Below are positions 1 to 10,374 of a stretch of 64,000 bases of DNA, in pieces. Position numbers and translations under genes: made by a program. How positions within the stretch are numbered: position 1 is the first letter of the stretch; each line of letters starts with the position of its first letter. Where the stretch lies: assembly GCF_004210375.1 (NCBI RefSeq), contig NC_134828.1:25970400-26034399 (forward strand). Reading direction: 5' to 3'. This DNA is from Tachypleus tridentatus. Taxonomy: Eukaryota > Arthropoda > Merostomata > Xiphosura > Limulidae. The notes below the pieces were generated by a model that had not been told where the DNA came from, did no database searches, and worked only from the letters and a program-made list of their open reading frames with translations.

Positions 1-1000
1 GCTATGGTAACAACAGCAATTTTGAAGTCTTTCTTTGAGATTTTGGAAGCTTTAGAATGTCTAGTTGAAGACCAGTCACAAAAGGGAGACACTAGAAGAG
101 AAGCAGAGAATATTGTAAATAAGATGCAAGAGCTGGAATTTGTTTTTATGTTGATCATGTGGGATGAGATTTTGCAAAAGTTTCATAAAGCAAGTCAAGT
201 TCTGCAAAATGAGGATGTGAACTTAAAAACACGTGCAGATCTGTACGGGTCATAAGCTGACCAACTTTGCACTTTAAGGGATAACTTTGAAAGATTTGAA
301 GCAGTTGCAAAGGAAATACTACCAGATGTTGATTACAATGCAGCTCAAACTCGCAAACGTGTCAGAAAGGTGCATACTGACGGAAATGCACAAGAAGTAG
401 ATCGGAATGCCAGAGATAAATTTCATATCACGACCTTCTACACAATTGTTGACAAACTAGAAACCCAGATGAGATGAAGAAGAGAGGTGTACAAAGAAAT
501 AGCGAACAGATTTTCTTTCCTAAGTGACGTACCAAACGATGTCACTTCATTTGCTGAAACTGAAAGGTTCTCTCAGTGTTCCCAAAAGCTAATTGATACT
601 TACTCAAAGGACTTGGACACTAATCTCTCTGCTAAGCTTCAGCAGTTTCACTCATATGTGTGCCATAAGTTCAGTACAACAAAAACTAAAAACTAGATTC
701 AGTCATGCTGAACTTTATAAAAATAATTTCAGAAGACAAAATTGAGTGTGTGTTTCCAAACGTAGACATTGCATTGCGTATATTTTGACATTAATGTTCA
801 CAAATTGTACAGCGAAGCGTTCATTTCCTCAACTCAAGCATATTAAAAATTCCAACAGAACAACTATGCGACAAGACAAGCTAGATGCCTTGTCTCTGCT
901 AAGTATAGAAGCAAATTTGTTACGCCAAACTAGTTTTGAGGACTTGATCAAAGACTTTGCAATTAAAAAATCTAGAATAAAACTTTTTAAAATTTAAATA
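1..1000 (+). pseudogene. hAT-like transposase remnant (ZMYM1-like), C-terminal part
   Basis: A broken reading frame runs off the left edge of the window. One frame is readable from 4 to 696 but is interrupted by stops at 253-255 (TAA) and 475-477 (TGA) and ends at 694-696 (TAG). The continuation, about 746-997, lies in another frame. That last piece reads RSFPQLKHIKNSNRTTM and then LLRQTSFEDLIKDFA, the pattern I know from the C-terminal hAT dimerisation region of ZMYM1-like hAT transposases. The family carries out cut-and-paste transposition; this copy cannot make a full protein. Directly downstream, a 20-bp sequence (GTTAACATCAAAGTGAGAAT) occurs twice, 60 bp apart (1061 and 1121). Family assignment is by eye; the disabling changes are read directly. 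Confidence 0.72.
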
Positions 1001-1410
1001 AATATTAAATTATCAAGTAAATAATTTGTTTACAGGATTTTAAGTTCAAAATGAGGCATTGTTAACATCAAAGTGAGAATTTTTTTAATAAAAGGGTTTT
1101 TAGTAAATTTTTCATTTTTTGTTAACATCAAAGTGAGAATTGTTAATTCAGAGTGAAAACAAATATACACTAAAAATAATTCTTTCTAATTATCATTAAT
1201 CAAACAAGTTATTTCCCTCATCATTCTAAATAAAAGGCCTCAGTCGTTGGTTGATTTTGATCCATGCTCAATCTGTTAAATAAATAAAATAAAGGTTTTA
1301 TTTAATATAGTTGTGGGGTCTGACCTGGAAGAAAACTGAAGAAGTTATAAGTTTCCAAACTTTTATTTCAATTTCAGCAGTTGCTGAGTCTTAATGTCTT
1401 GTCAGTTAAG

Positions 1411-1490
1411 CAATGGAGGGATCGAGAGGGGGGGGGCACAATTGTTGGGCTATGCTCAGGGCATCATTTAATCCGGCCCTACTATTAGTT
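1411..1490. mobile_element. Probable hAT element end
   Basis: A G-rich run is followed by GGCACAATTGTTGGGCTATG and then by CATCATTTAATCCGGCCCT. This layout (poly-G, then GGGC, then a CGGCCCT motif) resembles the ends of hAT elements that carry ZMYM1-like transposases. It sits about 490 bp after the transposase remnant, where the 3' end of that element would be expected. The other end is outside the window, so no target-site duplication can be tested. Confidence 0.4.
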
Positions 1491-2117
1491 TGCGTCAAAA
1501 CCCCAATCACTTAACCCATGATTTGTCACGAATATTCCACCTAGCTTTCATTTGACTTTACTTCGGAATCAAATACAGGTAACAGAAGAGTTTCAACAGT
1601 ATATGGATTTTCAATCAACATTCATAAATGTGAAGGCCATTATGAATTTGTTCCATATTTACTTTGCTTTTATATTTGTTCCTATTCTGAATAAGAGAAA
1701 AGTCTCTTTCCCTCTCTCTCTTTTGTAGTTGTGAAAGCAATGATGTTTTTTTTTTTATTAAAGTCCTAATATTTCATTCTTGAGTTTTCTGAAAAATAAA
1801 CTCAATCCGAAATTTCAAGTTTAATTTTGCATCAAAATAAACACTTTTTTGAGTGTTTAAAAAAGGTATTTTTCTCATAAAACTACCAACTTTATACCAT
1901 TTTTAAAATAGAACTCTTTTCGTCAAAACTTTCAATATTTAAGCCATAATTGATTTCGAATGTTCCAGCAATATTCAATATTACTGTATTTCTTAAGAAA
2001 GTTAATACCAGTAAACAAATATAGAATATTAGTACTATTTCCTCCCAAGTTCATCCCATCTTTAACTTTATTTTTTTTTAGATAAGAGAATTTTCCTTTA
2101 TTTTTAGTAATAACGGT

Positions 2118-2215
2118 TCATAAAATGGCTCCGAGTTTTTTCATGTTAACACTTTCAACTCGTAGATCAGTCATCTCTTGACCAGTTTAGTATCTAATTA
2201 CAGTTTTGAACTCAG
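2118..2215 (+). repeat. Dispersed repeat, copy 1
   Basis: The stretch from TTCATAAAATGGCTCCGAG through CATCTCTTGACCAG to CTAATTACAG resembles a stretch at about 27,838-27,950 in the same orientation. Similarity is partial and by eye. It overlaps the degenerate tandem repeat region. Confidence 0.4.
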
Positions 2216-2259
2216 GAGATCGAAACTTTTCGATTGATATGTTTGATTACACCCCAGAT

Positions 2260-2520
2260 CCCAGCATGGTCAGGTATGTTAAGGCGTTCGACTCGTAATC
2301 TGAGGGTCGCAGGTTCGAATCCCCGTCGCACCAAACATGGTCGTCCTTTCAGCCGTGGGCGCGTTATAATGTGATGGTCAATCTCACTATTCGTTGGTAA
2401 AAGAGTTGGCGGTGGGTGGTGATGACTAGCTTCCTTCCCTTTAGTCTTACACTGCTAAATTAGGGACGACTAGTGCAGATAGCCCTCGTGTAGCTTTGTG
2501 CGAAATTCCAAAACAAACAT
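2260..2520 (+). mobile_element. tRNA-derived SINE, family 1
   Basis: The 5' part is tRNA-like: an A-box region, then CTCGTAA in the position of an anticodon loop, then the B-box GGTTCGAATCCCC ending in CGCACCA. The body carries the family landmarks GGTGGGTGGTGATGACTAGC and TCTTACACTGCTAAATTAGG and ends in GTAGCTTTGTGCGAAATTCC and AAACAAACAT. The loop suggests a tRNA-Thr(CGT) ancestor (inference). It is a fossil copy with scattered substitutions. Confidence 0.88.
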
Positions 2521-2834
2521 ACCCAAGATTTCAGAGGATTTTTTACTTTAACCGTGCGTAAAATAATTTCAATTTGAGGGTAGGCTGGTAGAAATCCTGA
2601 CGAGTAATAAAATCGAATCAGGTATGCGCGTGCTCCATGCTTGGTATTGCTGACAACCAAATTATATAGCCAATAAAAAACAAACAAGAAAACAGATCTC
2701 ATACATTAACTTATTCTAATTCTTCCTAAAATAATTTTAAATGTCGCGGCTGTTGAGGGATCACTCTTGTTTTAGAAGCAATATAATACTTGTCTTAAAG
2801 TCGGAACATTTCATTCTTGAGGTTTTCTAAAAAT

Positions 2835-2955
2835 TATTTGTTTCAGTTAAGCACAAAGCTACAAAATGTGCTCTCTGTGATTTCTCCACCACGGGTGTCG
2901 AAACCCTAGCGTAGTAAATACGCAGACATGGTTCTGCGCCATTGGCAGGGAGGGG
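2835..2955 (-). mobile_element. tRNA-derived SINE, family 2
   Basis: Read on the minus strand this has a tRNA-like head (a GGCGCAGAACCATGTCTGCG stretch and a degenerate B-box GGTTTCGACACC), then GAGAGCACATTTTGTAGCTT and an AACTGAAACAAATAA tail. The tail resembles the 3' end of family 1, but the head is different. A second copy lies at about 6,015 and a fragment at about 28,186. Confidence 0.65.
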
Positions 2956-3207
2956 TGTTTAGAAATGACATCATATTTTTTATTAAAGTCGTAATATTTC
3001 GTTCCTGAGATTTTCCAAAAAGATAAAGACAATCGGAGATCTTACACCTAATTTCTATTTGATGTACACTTCTGTTCAAGTGGTTTAATTCACCTCTCTC
3101 CCTAAAATCTATCTTGGAAGGTCGCGAAAGTTTTGTTTTAATATTATTTGTCTAGAAAGATAACTTGAGGTAAGTACGCTTTCCAAAATGGAACTATTTT
3201 AATCTTG

Positions 3208-3440
3208 GCCCGGCCCGGACAGGTGATTAAGGCACTCGACTCGTAATCCGAGGGTCGCGGCTTCGAATCTCCATTACACCAAACTGCTGACCCTTCCAGC
3301 CATGGGGGCATTATAATGTGACGGTCAATCTCACTATTCGTTGGTAAATGAGTAGCCCAAGAGGTGGCGATGGGTGGTGATGACTGCAAAATTAGGGACG
3401 GCAGATAGCTCTCGTATAGCTTTGCACGAAATTCAAAACA
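3208..3440 (+). mobile_element. tRNA-derived SINE, family 1
   Basis: Starts GGCCCGGCCCGGACAGGTGA and continues with ACTCGTAATCCGAGGGTCG. The landmark GGTGGGTGGTGATGACTGC is present but followed by a deletion of about 40 bp. The element ends in GCACGAAATTCAAAACAGG. It interrupts the degenerate repeat: 'GGAACTATTTTAATC' occurs just before and 'CTATTTTAATCAAAAC' just after, consistent with a short target-site duplication. Confidence 0.86.
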
Positions 3441-4640
3441 GGAAAAAAAACTATTTTAATCAAAACTCCCCTGATATGATTGTGAATGTTCCAGCTATGT
3501 TCAATATCCCTATACTTCTCAAGAAAATAAAGGTAATACCACAACTTCATAAACAGAAATTTTCATATAAAATTATTAAATCTAGAAGGTTATTACAGCC
3601 TCTTTCCAAGAATACAAAATCTTTAACTGTTTTTTTTATTTAGTAAAGTAATAACCTATATTCGTATTATTTTACCCTAAAGTAATAACATCCATTTTTT
3701 GAGGATTCCTAATTTAAAAAATGAGAGATTCAGTAACTTTATACTCAATTTTTATTTAAATTATACACGTTTCTTTCGATTTTTTTTCCACAAAAAATAC
3801 CAAGCCTAAAAATAAACTTCGTATTTTTCAAAAACTTCGTTAAAATTTTTATCTTTATATTACTCCATTAGATTTACACTTTTCAAAATGGAACTGTTTT
3901 AATCCAGTTCATTATATTTAAGCCATGCATTGTTGTGAAACTTTCAATGTTCAATTCTACATTAATTCTCATGAAAAGAAAGTTAATACAGGTGATTCAA
4001 AAAGAGGAATTTTCTTATAAAATATCTAAGTCTAGAAGGTTGTTACTTGTAAGTTCACTCAAACTCTGTTCTCATTCCAGATAAGACTTTTTTTTTAAGC
4101 ATTGTTTTTCATCAAAGTCGTAATAGTTCATTACAGACGTTTTCTAAGAAATAGACAATCGGATATTCCACATTCAATTTTGGTTTGAACTACGACTTTT
4201 TTGCATGTTTACAAAATTATTATAACCAAACATTACTAAGGCTATATCCTATTTATTTTTAAAAATATTTCAGTTGAATGTTTCCATATTATTGAACTAC
4301 AAAGATCCACTTTATTTACACTCTTTTCTAATGGAACTAGTTTCTTCAATCTTCCAATACAATTGATTGTTAAAATTCCTGGTATGTTCAATTAAATACT
4401 TCTCAAGAAAAGAAAGTTAACACTAGGCCTTCAAAAAAAGAACTACCATATAAAATTATTAAATCTACAATGTTATTACGGCTTATTTCCAAGATCAGTA
4501 CGTTTTTAACTGTTTTGAATTCTGAGTAAGAGAAAATTGCTTTTAATTAATTTCGGAAGACTTATAATACTTCTAATTAAAATCGTAATATTTCATTCTT
4601 GAATACTTCTAAGAATGTACAATACGTACTTTTTTACAAA

Positions 4641-5345
4641 GTGTTGGCATTTCGTGATAAATTAAACTTCATATTATCGGAATAGAATGATCCACCTTTA
4701 TGTGCGATTTTCAAATTCGACGTGTTTTTGTGTACCTGTATCTTAGATGTGTGTACATATATTGTCAAATATGAAAAACTGTTTAGTATTTTAGTATAGG
4801 TAGTATTAATTACTCAGTGAGTTAATATTTCATTATTGTTTAGTTGTTTTTTCTAACAAGAGAGTTAGAAACATTATTGGTATGATATCGAGTTTTCTAA
4901 AACGTCTCAGTAAGAGAGTTAAATAGTGGCAATTGGACAAGAAAACAGAGATCTGAAAGAAAGCCAAAAGTAAAGTCGAGTGATAGACAGTTTCGGTCAG
5001 AGAAAAGTTAGAAAACGTAGGAGCGAATATCTTAACGGTTGATATGTTAAAGTGAGATTAACAGTTTCCTGACATTTTAGGAGAATAATTTGTCTCCACA
5101 AATGGTGTTCTAACGTCATTGAACGTATGTGTGGACTTTTAACGACAAGAGAACTCATAATATTTGAAATACAACTATGACATACATAATGTAAAGAGTA
5201 TTTGTACATACGTTTAACTTGTTCTTAATAAATTATTTTAAAACAAGCGGAGTGTGTTCTGTTCGTTTATCGCCAATGAGTCACAGACACCTACTGCAGA
5301 AGAATGTGTAGCCCAACACGCTCATATACTTGCTGTGATACATGC
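4641..5345. other. AT-rich stretch, no gene seen
   Basis: I found no coding pattern, SINE or hairpin here. Short open frames, such as the minus-strand one at 4,997-5,209, have no recognisable content. Confidence 0.4.
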
Positions 5346-5363
5346 TATATATAATATATAAAA
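5346..5363 (+). promoter_or_regulatory. Candidate TATA box upstream of the 5,446 frame
   Basis: TATATAATATATAAAAG is a good TATA-type sequence that lies 80-100 bp before the ATG at 5,446, in a locally GC-richer setting (CGATCCGGATAAAAGTACTC follows). The spacing fits a short 5' UTR. In an AT-rich genome this match can occur by chance. Confidence 0.3.
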
Positions 5364-5445
5364 GTTTCCGACACACGTCTCATCATCTTGTGTCGATCCG
5401 GATAAAAGTACTCGAGTGTGAAGAAATCCAAAGTTAAGTAAAAAT

Positions 5446-5620
5446 ATGAATAATGTAACTCAAACTGGCCAGAACGTGATCTTAAGATATGGAACGTGTT
5501 TAGCCAATGTGGTGCAGAGTGGTTTGGTACTCAACCATTCGCAGTGTAACGAGAAACGGGACCGCTGGCCGTTTCAATACGTTATGGTTATGTTGGGAAT
5601 ACTGACTTTTCTACCCAATT
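5446..5620 (+). CDS. Candidate first coding exon of an unidentified membrane protein
   Basis: An open frame starts at ATG 5,446 (context AAAATATGAAT). The first 58 residues carry two N-glycosylation sequons (NVT near residue 3, NHS near residue 30), a charged patch NEKRDRW and then a hydrophobic run YVMVMLGILTFLPN. This could be an extracellular N-terminus leading into a first membrane segment. A consensus donor (GTAAGGAG) begins at 5,621 just after that run, so I end the exon there; unspliced, the frame continues to a stop at 5,749-5,751 (101 aa). Base composition is more balanced than the flanks. I do not recognise the family and found no second exon on the plus strand. It could be the start of a receptor-like gene, an orphan, or chance. 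Confidence 0.33.
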
Positions 5621-6014
5621 GTAAGGAGATACGTCGTTTAGTTGTCTTAATGTATTATTCATGGTGCCTATCTTCTACTCCTAGACTTTGGTCCAAGTTG
5701 AAACATTTAAAAACTAAATGTATTCTACGGGTTCGCAACGTTGTATTCTAGCCAACTACAAACGTTGACAACAAACTCATAAATACATTTAAGCAAATAA
5801 ACTTATAAGACGACTGCATGCGATAAAACAAGAAAAATACAACTTATGGTGTTTCGATAAATGTACTTACCACCACTAGGTATGAAGAACGAGGTAATTA
5901 TAACGTTGTTGAAAATACAAGTTTTAAGCACCTGAGACATCACTGGTGACGAACAAGGATAACCATGTATTTACTTTATTCCTTATTAACATAGTTTCCT
6001 CGAGTTTCATTTTG

Positions 6015-6115
6015 TGGGGTTTTTTTCCTAATTAAGCACAAAGCTACACAATGGGCTGCAGCTTACCACAGGTATCGCAACCCACATTCTATCGTTGTAA
6101 GTCCACAGACATAGG
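6015..6115 (-). mobile_element. tRNA-derived SINE, family 2
   Basis: Contains TTAAGCACAAAGCTACACAA, then ATGGGCTGCAGC and an ACAGGTATCGCAACCC stretch. On the minus strand these correspond to the family-2 tail and degenerate B-box seen at 2,835-2,955. The open frame at 6,051-6,248 is formed by this repeat and is not a gene. Confidence 0.6.
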
Positions 6116-6463
6116 AGTTTATGTTCTTCAGCGATTTCGTGAAATGAATGAGAGATGTTGTGATTGCTTGTTCATGCTAAAAGATGCGAGGATGATGATG
6201 TGGTCGTTTATTGAGGTACTGAGTTTTTTCTCTGCTTCACCTGTATAGCCTACGTCCAGTATCGACACTAGTATTCATACACATTACTAGTCTGATATGT
6301 TGGAATTTACTTGATACAGTACTTACTTGTTCAGTGACACAAGTAAAAGTACTTTTATATTATTATTATTATGAGTTTTACACAGTCGAAACCATAATTT
6401 CTTAAGGGAATCGGAAAGCCCAACGAGAAAGTTTTGAGTTATCTGACATCACACTGGCTGTGA

Positions 6464-6730
6464 TGGCCCGGCCTGGCCAGGTGAGTTAAGGCACTCGATT
6501 CGTAATTTTAGGGTTGCGGGTTCGAATCCCGGTCGCACCAAACATGCTGCTTTTTCAGCCGTTATAATGTTACGGTCAATCCCACTATTCATTGGTAACA
6601 GAGTAGCCAAAGAGTTGGGGGTGGGTGGTGATGACTAGCTGCTTTCCCTCTAGTCTTACACTGCAAAATTAAAGATGGCTATCATAGATATCCCTTGGGT
6701 AGCTTTGCGTGAAATTCGAAAAACAAACAC
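6464..6730 (+). mobile_element. tRNA-derived SINE, family 1
   Basis: A nearly full-length copy: GGCCCGGCCTGGCCAGGTGA start, B-box GGGTTCGAATCCCGG, GGTGGGTGGTGATGACTAGC body and a GAAATTCGAAAAACAAACAC tail. A short deletion removes part of the 'CAGCCGTGGGGGCG' segment. Confidence 0.88.
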
Positions 6731-6979
6731 ACTCGTTGTGATTATTGGTTACTTTGGTTTCCATGTTAATTTCAGAAAATTTGTTGGCGTAAAGAAAACA
6801 ACATTTTGGATGTTGAGGTTTAGAATATCTTTTTAGACACTAATGTTCTTAGTACAGAAATTCATTTTGTGAAGTCCCGTTTGTTAACAGGTGTGAAATA
6901 AGATAACATAAATTGTTGATGATGTTTCTATTTGCTTCAATATGTTAAATAAAAACATACATTTTCTTGTTATTCACAA

Positions 6980-7090
6980 CTGCAGAAATACCAGTTTGTA
7001 TTATACCTTGTAGAAATGCTCCACTTTGTACTGAACCTTGCAGAAATACTTCAGTTTGTATTATATTTTACAGAAATACTCTGGTTAAGC
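6980..7090 (+). repeat. Short tandem repeat, about 30-bp unit, 3-4 copies
   Basis: Imperfect units of the type CAGAAATACCAGTTTGTATT follow each other (starts near 6,983, 7,013 and 7,043, with a partial one near 7,073). There is no coding content. The surrounding 6,731-7,400 shows nothing else. Confidence 0.65.
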
Positions 7091-7403
7091 CAATATTATA
7101 TAATCTTAGGAAGAACATGTAGGATTAATTCACGATATACTTCTTAATACAAAAAATTCAAAACTTTTTATCTCCAAGTATTTACTTATCTCTACATCAG
7201 GGTGTTATATTTTACCAACCCCACTGATAGTATCCAGAGGAACCAGTGGTAACATTCTTGATATTATCCACTACATTTCTTTGTCCCTGAATTCCAGAAA
7301 TGATTTTAGATCTAACAGTGATATCTAGCCTGCCCTCTGGTGGTATATGACTGTTTTTATAAAGTTTAGACAACAATAAATCATTTTATGTGATTTAACA
7401 AAT

Positions 7404-7690
7404 TCTTTGTGTTCCCTCAAAGTTAAGTCTTTACTTATGTTTTAACATAATTTTAATTTAATACATTTTATATTCACTTACAGTAAATTCATTATCTAGG
7501 TCCATCCACAGAATCTTCTACACTCAGTAGACATAAGAGAAATGTTGTGGTAACAGTAAATTACCATTAGTTATATATTTAACTTCTTTGTGTTCCCTCA
7601 AAGTTAAGTCTTTACTTATGTTTTAACATTTTTAATTTAATCATTTTATATTCAGGGTAAATTCATTATGATCCACAGAATCTACCAGTT
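7404..7690 (+). repeat. Direct duplication of about 110 bp
   Basis: TTCTTTGTGTTCCCTCAAAG, followed by the same run through 'AAGTCTTTACTTATGTTTTAAC' and on to 'GTAAATTCATTATG', occurs near 7,404 and again near 7,583. The two copies are about 179 bp apart and differ by small deletions in the second. No gene lies in or around it (7,090-8,180). Confidence 0.7.
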
Positions 7691-8184
7691 ACCTTTGTCT
7701 CCAAATTATAAAAAGTACATTAATCTGTTCTTAAAAACAAAAACTCTCCCAAAACTTTATATTTGTCAAATACAAACACAGACAGTTTTGTAATTAGCAA
7801 CCACCCCTTATAGTAGCTGTACTTTATACTGTTTATGGAATAATTTCTATATGGTCTGTATCAAAGTTGAAGTTTTTCTGCAACCTCAACCAAACATGTT
7901 TTATTTTTCTGGTCAACATATGGTCAACAAAATCAGTTAATTTTGCTAAAGTGAATGTAAAGAAGTAGAAGGGGTTGCTGTTCTAAGACAGAGGAAGGCT
8001 ACCATAAAATAATTTACTCCAAGTGCTATGGATAAAATAGTAACAGGACAAGAAATGTAAGAGAGACAGAACCAACAAATGTAAAAAGAACAGCTTCCAT
8101 GTGCAGATCTTGAACCACTAAAAGACAGAATTTCATAAAACACCCTGAACAACACTGACTCCAAGATGCATGCTAAATACTGCT

Positions 8185-8241
8185 TGGTCAGGTTACCTGA
8201 CCATATGACAGCAACTCTGCTTTGGTCAGATTACCTGACCA
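8185..8241. repeat. Duplicated 19-bp palindrome
   Basis: TGGTCAGGTTACCTGACCA (8,185-8,203) is self-complementary around its centre and recurs 38 bp later with one change (8,223-8,241), followed both times by TATGACA. It could be a remnant of an element end or a dimeric factor site; there is no direct evidence for either. Confidence 0.6.
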
Positions 8242-8606
8242 TATGACAACAGTTATACTTATATCACATTACTTGAGTACATATCACAATTCTCAGTACT
8301 GCAAAATTACACTTACAAGCACTAGGATTAGAAACCAGCTATATTCATCATGTATTTCAAAGTTTACATTTTCACTAAGTAGACCCTCCATAAGAACACT
8401 TAACTTAAAGCAACATTCTGATCCACTACCCCAACCTTCTTCTTTTCATGAACTTATACAGAGTGGAAGAAAAATCAGGATAAAACCTAAGTAACTACAG
8501 AAACAAATCTGTACTTTAAATTAGAATTAAAAATAATCTATGTATTATTATAGGATTATATAAAAAATAAGTCATCCTATCAAAAAACAATACTTAAGGA
8601 TTTATA

Positions 8607-9316
8607 AACACGATCAAAAGTTGTGTATTCCACAAGAGAAGGATATAAAACATGATTACAAGTTGTGTATTCCAGAAAGTAAGGGCATTAAATATAATTA
8701 CAGGATGTGTATTTCAGAAAAGGACATAAAACACGATTACAGGTTGAGTACTCAAGAAGGTAAGGACATTACATATAATTACAGGATGTGTATTCAAGAA
8801 AAGGACATAAAACATGATTACAAGTTGTGTATTCCAGAAAGTAAGGGCATTAAATATAATTACAGGATGCGTATTTCAGAAAAGGATGTAAAACATGATT
8901 ACAAGCTGTGTATTCCAGAAAGTAAGGGCATTAAACATGATTACAAGTTGTGTATTAAAGAAAATAAGGATACAAAACATGATTACAAGTTGTGTATTAA
9001 AGAAAATAAGGATACAAAACATGATTACAAGTTGTGTATTCCAGAAATAAGAACATTAAACATGATTACAAGTTGTGTATTCCAGAAATAAGGACATTAA
9101 ACATGATTACAAGTTGTGTATTCCAGAAATAAGGACATTAAACATGATTACAAGTTGTGTATTCCAGAAAAGGACATAAAACATGATTACAACTTGTGTA
9201 TTCCTGAAAGTAAGAGCATTAAACATGATTACAAGTTTCCATAAATAAGGACATTAAAGATTATTACAATTTGTGTATTCCAGAAAGTAAGGATATTAAA
9301 CAAGTATATTCCAGAA
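8607..9316 (+). repeat. Minisatellite, about 40-bp unit, about 17 copies
   Basis: Units built on ACATGATTACAAGTTGTGTA followed by TTCCAGAAAGTAAGGACATT recur with unit lengths of about 36-42 bp. Early units are more diverged, while later ones (8,940-9,200) are nearly identical, as expected from recent local expansion. The 156-codon open frame at 8,621-9,091 is a by-product of the repeat (units of three-fold length), not a gene. Confidence 0.88.
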
Positions 9317-10374
9317 AGGAAGAATCTTAAAAAAATAAGTGGTGATTTATATTTTTAAGTAATAACAAACTTAAATAAGATTCCATCAATAATATACAGT
9401 ACTAAATACAAACAACATAAAGCATTATAATTTTCATACAGTTTTTTCTTGTCTGATAGAGGATTAATATACTTAGCAGCCCACATCAATGAAACTGCAA
9501 AAGAAACACAGAACACCTTTCTCAACATCTCTAGAAAGAAAAGCATTTTTTTTGTCAGTTCTCTACAACCAATCTTTAATTTTTTAATTAACCCATTCCA
9601 TAATTTTCCCAAGATAATTTGGACACATTTCATGTTTAAAAAAATATATGCATGAGTTAATTTCAGGAAGCCATTTTTGTCACATTTTTAATTATTTGTC
9701 TGAATATATTTGAAGGTTTTTCATATACTACAATATGCTATCAAAAAGTAAAATAAAAAAACTAACCTTTTTCAACTATTTCCAAAAATAAAGCTAACAC
9801 GGAAAGTGTTAAAAGAAAATATCATACTTGATTTTATAAACAACTGTGACAAGGATATTCTAAGAGATACTAACATTTCAGAACATTAATTTATCTGTGT
9901 GTATAAGAATAAACAAAAAAATTGATGATATGTTGCAAACTCTTGTCACGATGCTGATGATATGTCCAATAATTCAGTTCTGCACCAACAGATGTCAGCT
10001 TTACAACTACCCCAAACCAGTTTAGTTTTCTGTCCAGCAACAATTATAGGGTCCTTCTAAGTAGCCATTAGGTAATCTGTAAGCATAACATTAAAAGTGA
10101 GGAAATACAGTGTAATGAACAGTGCACAATCAAGAGAAGCAAGTGAACTTGTGCATAATTGAACAACAACTAAATCTTGTAATGTTCCTAGCTTCTTTGA
10201 TATTCATCATAGCAAATACTTAGATCACAAAATTTTTTAACCTGCTCATTTCAATGTGCTTTTCCTTACTATTACTTACCTATTATTTTAAAACTAAGAA
10301 AAAAATTATTTATCCTTTTTGTTTTATGTAAAGAAATACACAAAGACTGAGTGATTTCTGAAATACCTTTTAAC
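9317..10374. other. 3' flank of RIMOC1, no further gene seen
   Basis: AT-rich sequence downstream of the RIMOC1 stop. It should contain the 3' UTR of that minus-strand gene, but I could not assign a polyadenylation signal with confidence. The overlapping open frames at 9,355-9,655 have no family resemblance and unremarkable composition. Confidence 0.4.

Larger units (their letters stand above)
1750..4640. repeat. Degenerate tandem repeat interrupted by SINEs
   Basis: A diverged block recurs here. The landmark AAAGTCGTAATATTTCATTC and its variants appear near 1762, 2797, 2984, 4115 and 4579. A second landmark (a 'TTCAAAATGGAACT' type stretch followed by 'CTTCTCAAGAAAAGAAAGTTAA') appears near 1900-1995, 3185/3490-3535, 3885-3985 and 4325-4415. 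Copies are poorly conserved and unequal in spacing because SINEs inserted at 2260, 2835 and 3208. No coding potential was seen. It is probably an old satellite or the body of an unrecognised element. Confidence 0.5.

Noticed and set aside
2260-2345. Functional tRNA-Thr gene
   Set aside because: It is the head of a SINE, with mismatched stems and the SINE body following directly; the same applies to the other family-1 copies.
6051-6248. 65-codon frame at 6.05 kb
   Set aside because: Starts inside a family-2 SINE; no recognisable protein pattern.
8621-9091. 156-codon frame as a small repeat protein
   Set aside because: It is a minisatellite; the frame is lost as soon as unit length changes at about 9,090, and the upstream part has no gene structure.
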